Assembly: GCA_036565725.1 (NCBI GenBank)
Contig: DATCXQ010000473.1
Coordinates: 1 to 9,003, forward strand
Direction of reading: 5' to 3'
DNA: 9,003 bases
Source of the DNA: JAJVID01 sp036565725
Lineage (GTDB): Bacteria; Acidobacteriota; Blastocatellia; RBC074
A program made the position numbers and the translations under genes. The notes beneath the pieces were generated by a model that was not told where the DNA came from, searched no databases, and saw nothing but the letters and a program-made list of their open reading frames with translations. Shown piece after piece: positions 7,886 through 9,003 of this stretch (the stretch's first letter is position 1; every line of letters begins with the position of its first letter).

Positions 7886-7978
7886 AACGAGGATGACGCG
7901 GACCGCAGCGGATTGACGCTGATCTTTTTTGGTTTTATCCGCGATGACCCGCGCCCGTCCGCGTCATCCTCGTTCTAT
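7882..7978. repeat. Palindromic element with 22-bp perfect terminal arms
   Basis: The left arm 7882-7903 (starting ATAGAACGAGGATGACGC) is the exact reverse complement of the right arm 7957-7978. Nested inside, GCGGAT (7908-7913) pairs with ATCCGC (7937-7942). The right half carries CCGCG at 7939, 7949 and 7959, an exact 10-bp period. The outer TA dinucleotides (7883-7884 and 7977-7978) would fit a TA target duplication. The element resembles a non-autonomous palindromic repeat (MITE- or REP-like). No transposase is present. It lies between the convergent kinase and channel genes and overlaps the kinase stop codon. It probably also acts as a transcription barrier. Confidence 0.8.
7906..7930 (+). 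terminator. Candidate intrinsic terminator of the rightward kinase
   Basis: CAGCG (7906-7910) pairs with CGCTG (7917-7921) across a 6-nt loop, followed three bases later by TTTTTT (7925-7930) and a second TTTT after GG. The stem is short, only 5 bp. It starts about 20 nt after the stop codon and lies inside the larger palindrome, which may compete with or reinforce it. Confidence 0.45.
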
Positions 7979-8018
7979 AAACCTGTACATTGATGTGAAA
8001 ACTGCTCTATGCGCGCCG

Positions 8019-8819
8019 TCACCCGATCTCGCCTCCGCAATGCGGGCAAGTCGTCTTCCCGGCCTTCTGTTTTTGAATCTCTTCGACAAACCCGGCGCCG
8101 AAGATGCCCACCGGCAGGGCGAACATTCCGATTCCGAGTATGGCGATCGCCATCGTCAGGCATTTGCCCAGGGGCGTGATTGGAAAGATGTCGCCATAAC
8201 CAACTGTCGTGAGCGTCATTACCGCCCACCAAACAGTCGATGGGATGTCCGTGAACTTGTCCGGCTGAGCTTCATTTTCGGCGAAGTACATCAACGACGC
8301 CGACATTATGACCATCATCATCATCACCATCGCCGTCACGAAAAGCTCTTCCTTCTTGTTCCTGAACACGCGCCCGAATAACCGCATGGACGACGAATAC
8401 CGGCCCAGTTTCGCGGCCCTGAAGAGGCGGAAAAGCCGCAGCGCGCGAATGAAACGCAGGTCGGCCGTGAAAAACGTCAGGTAAAAAGGCAGAATCGCGA
8501 GCAAATCAATTATGGCTATGGGCCGCAACATAAATCGCAGCCTTCCGATCACCGGGCGCGAGTATTCGCTTTGCGACGCGCAGGCCCAGACGCGCGCCAG
8601 ATATTCAACCGTGAAGACCGCGACCGAGAAGATTTCGAACCAGCGCAGCGTCGATTGAAAGCGCGCTTCGACGGATTTGACAGTGCCGACCATCACCGCG
8701 ACGACGTTGAGCAGGATGAGCGTGAAGATGAAGACGTCGAAGGCGTCCAAGACTCTCTCGCGTTCGGCGCCAGGTCTCTCAACTTCCAGAATTTCCCAGA
8801 TTTTCTTTTTCAATCCCAT
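8019..8819 (-). CDS. Voltage-gated-type potassium channel (six-TM ion transport protein)
   Basis: This is an inner-membrane K+ channel subunit of 266 residues, expected to form a tetramer. Visible in order: S1 (about 26-46); S2 (about 60-79, containing FTVEYLARVW); S3 (about 95-117, with the conserved Asp105); S4 (about 121-138) with Arg122, 125, 128, 131 and 134, one every third residue; S5 (about 155-181, with a MVMMMMVIM run); pore helix plus filter TVGYGD (205-210); S6 (about 218-248). The tail ends with CPHCGGEIG, a half zinc-ribbon-like motif often seen at the end of bacterial KvAP-like channels. Length fits that family. The frame extends upstream to a TTG at 8891, but that extension lies in an inverted repeat and reads as low-complexity RKGEK sequence. 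The ATG at 8819 is therefore preferred even though its ribosome binding site is weak (AAAGAAA, 9 nt before). No regulatory nucleotide-binding or RCK domain is present. It converges with the upstream kinase and has no visible partner gene. Confidence 0.93.
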   Translation of the reverse strand: MGLKKKIWEILEVERPGAERERVLDAFDVFIFTLILLNVVAVMVGTVKSVEARFQSTLRWFEIFSVAVFTVEYLARVWACASQSEYSRPVIGRLRFMLRPIAIIDLLAILPFYLTFFTADLRFIRALRLFRLFRAAKLGRYSSSMRLFGRVFRNKKEELFVTAMVMMMMVIMSASLMYFAENEAQPDKFTDIPSTVWWAVMTLTTVGYGDIFPITPLGKCLTMAIAILGIGMFALPVGIFGAGFVEEIQKQKAGKTTCPHCGGEIG

Positions 8820-8831
8820 AGGAAGACATTT

Positions 8832-8909
8832 CTTTGCGAACTTTTCGCCTTTGCGAGAAATCCCCGCTCGAGAGCCGCGAGTTTCTCGCAAAGGCGAAAA
8901 GGCGCAAAG
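8832..8909. repeat. Long inverted repeat with 20-bp perfect arms, CGCAAAG type
   Basis: The arm 8841-8860 (CTTTTCGCCTTTGCGAGAAA) is the exact reverse complement of 8882-8901, with a 21-nt centre. A further 7-bp outer arm, CTTTGCG (8832-8838) with CGCAAAG (8903-8909), pairs after a small asymmetric bulge. The centre can fold again (GCTC 8866-8869 with GAGC 8872-8875). The arms contain near-repeats of about 9 bp, such as AAGGCGAAA then AGGCGCAAA. From memory this resembles dispersed CGCAAAGRCGCAAAG-type repeats of environmental bacteria, often mistranslated as RKGAK-like peptides. It lies just upstream of the channel start and would be in or next to its leader. Confidence 0.8.
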
Positions 8910-8960
8910 TCCTTTTAGATCGGTTTGCGATTGCGTGTACGGGAAGGCGCGATAGATCAG

Positions 8961-8974
8961 TACCGCGAGCGGTA
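8961..8974. repeat. Short palindrome TACCGC-GA-GCGGTA
   Basis: A 6-bp perfect inverted repeat with a 2-bp centre, within the sequence ATCAGTACCGCGAGCGGTAG. It looks like part of a larger dispersed repeat family (an impression from memory). It lies in non-coding sequence upstream of the channel gene. Confidence 0.5.
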
Positions 8975-8976
8975 GC

Positions 8977-9003
8977 GAGCGCGCTTCATTTTGTGTCGCG
9001 CTC
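8977..9003. repeat. Stem-loop at the right window edge, probably truncated
   Basis: GAGCGCG (8977-8983) pairs with CGCGCTC (8997-9003) around a 13-nt AT-richer loop. The stem runs exactly to the end of the window and could continue beyond it (inner flank ...TAGC would need GCTA...). No gene is visible in 8820-9003, which holds only these repeats and an unassigned leader. Confidence 0.45.

Noticed and set aside
7929..8381. Plus-strand frame with a run of six His
   Set aside because: The His run is the complement of the ATG-rich codons for MVMMMMVIM in channel segment S5. The frame also starts inside the palindromic element. It is not a metal-binding protein.
8820..8891. Longer channel start at TTG 8891
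   Set aside because: The extra 24 residues are encoded by the inverted repeat and are low-complexity basic sequence. The ATG at 8819 starts directly at MGLKKK, before the S1 region.
8571..8955. Plus-strand frames ending in RKGAKSF- or RKGEKAQ-like peptides
   Set aside because: They run antisense to the channel and then through the CGCAAAG-type inverted repeat. Such peptides are typical spurious translations of this kind of repeat.
7882..9003. CRISPR array, tRNA or transposase gene in the repeat-rich right end
   Set aside because: Repeats are palindromic pairs and not regularly spaced direct repeats with spacers. I found no cloverleaf and no transposase-like frame.

Overview
The window carries three large hybrid sensor histidine kinases and one voltage-gated-type potassium channel. 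Intergenic stretches rich in perfect inverted repeats surround the channel gene. The DNA is GC-rich with strong third-position GC bias. The CheB/CheR-style coiled-coil kinase, the multi-PAS/GAF hybrid kinases ending in a receiver, and the dispersed-looking palindromes (CGCAAAG-, CCGCG- and ACCGCGAGCGGT-type) suggest a free-living environmental bacterium. Acidobacteriota (Blastocatellia-like) is my best guess, but this is an impression from motifs and no search was run.

Layout. 1-2435 (+): 3' part of a hybrid kinase whose reading frame is open at the left edge. A heptad coiled coil, three PAS domains, HisKA, HATPase and a receiver are visible, and CheB/CheR domains probably lie upstream. 2474-5542 (-): complete 1022-residue kinase, PAS-PAS-GAF-PAS-HisKA-HATPase-REC, convergent with the first gene across only 38 bp. 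5543-5767: divergent regulatory region with a candidate promoter for the leftward gene and a perfect 18-bp palindrome in front of the rightward gene. 5768-7885 (+): complete 705-residue kinase, PAS(LOV-like, without the photoactive Cys)-PAS-HisKA-HATPase-REC. 7882-7978: palindromic element with 22-bp perfect arms that overlaps the kinase stop codon and contains a likely terminator. 8019-8819 (-): six-transmembrane K+ channel with a TVGYGD filter, an arginine-rich S4 and a C-terminal CPHCG motif. 8820-9003: non-coding, with a 20-bp perfect inverted repeat and two smaller palindromes, the last one cut by the window edge.

How the genes may work together. All three kinases are soluble in the visible sequence, have no transmembrane segment, and end in their own receiver. 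Each would pass phosphate to its REC and then to an HPt protein or partner not encoded here. Their cores are very similar, which suggests a local paralogue cluster with different sensory front ends. The sequence shows no functional link between the kinases and the channel. I found no convincing evidence of a new defence, mobile or biosynthetic system. The most worthwhile oddities are the Cys-less LOV-like PAS, the 18-bp palindrome, and the palindromic elements bracketing the channel gene, one of which appears to supply a kinase stop codon.
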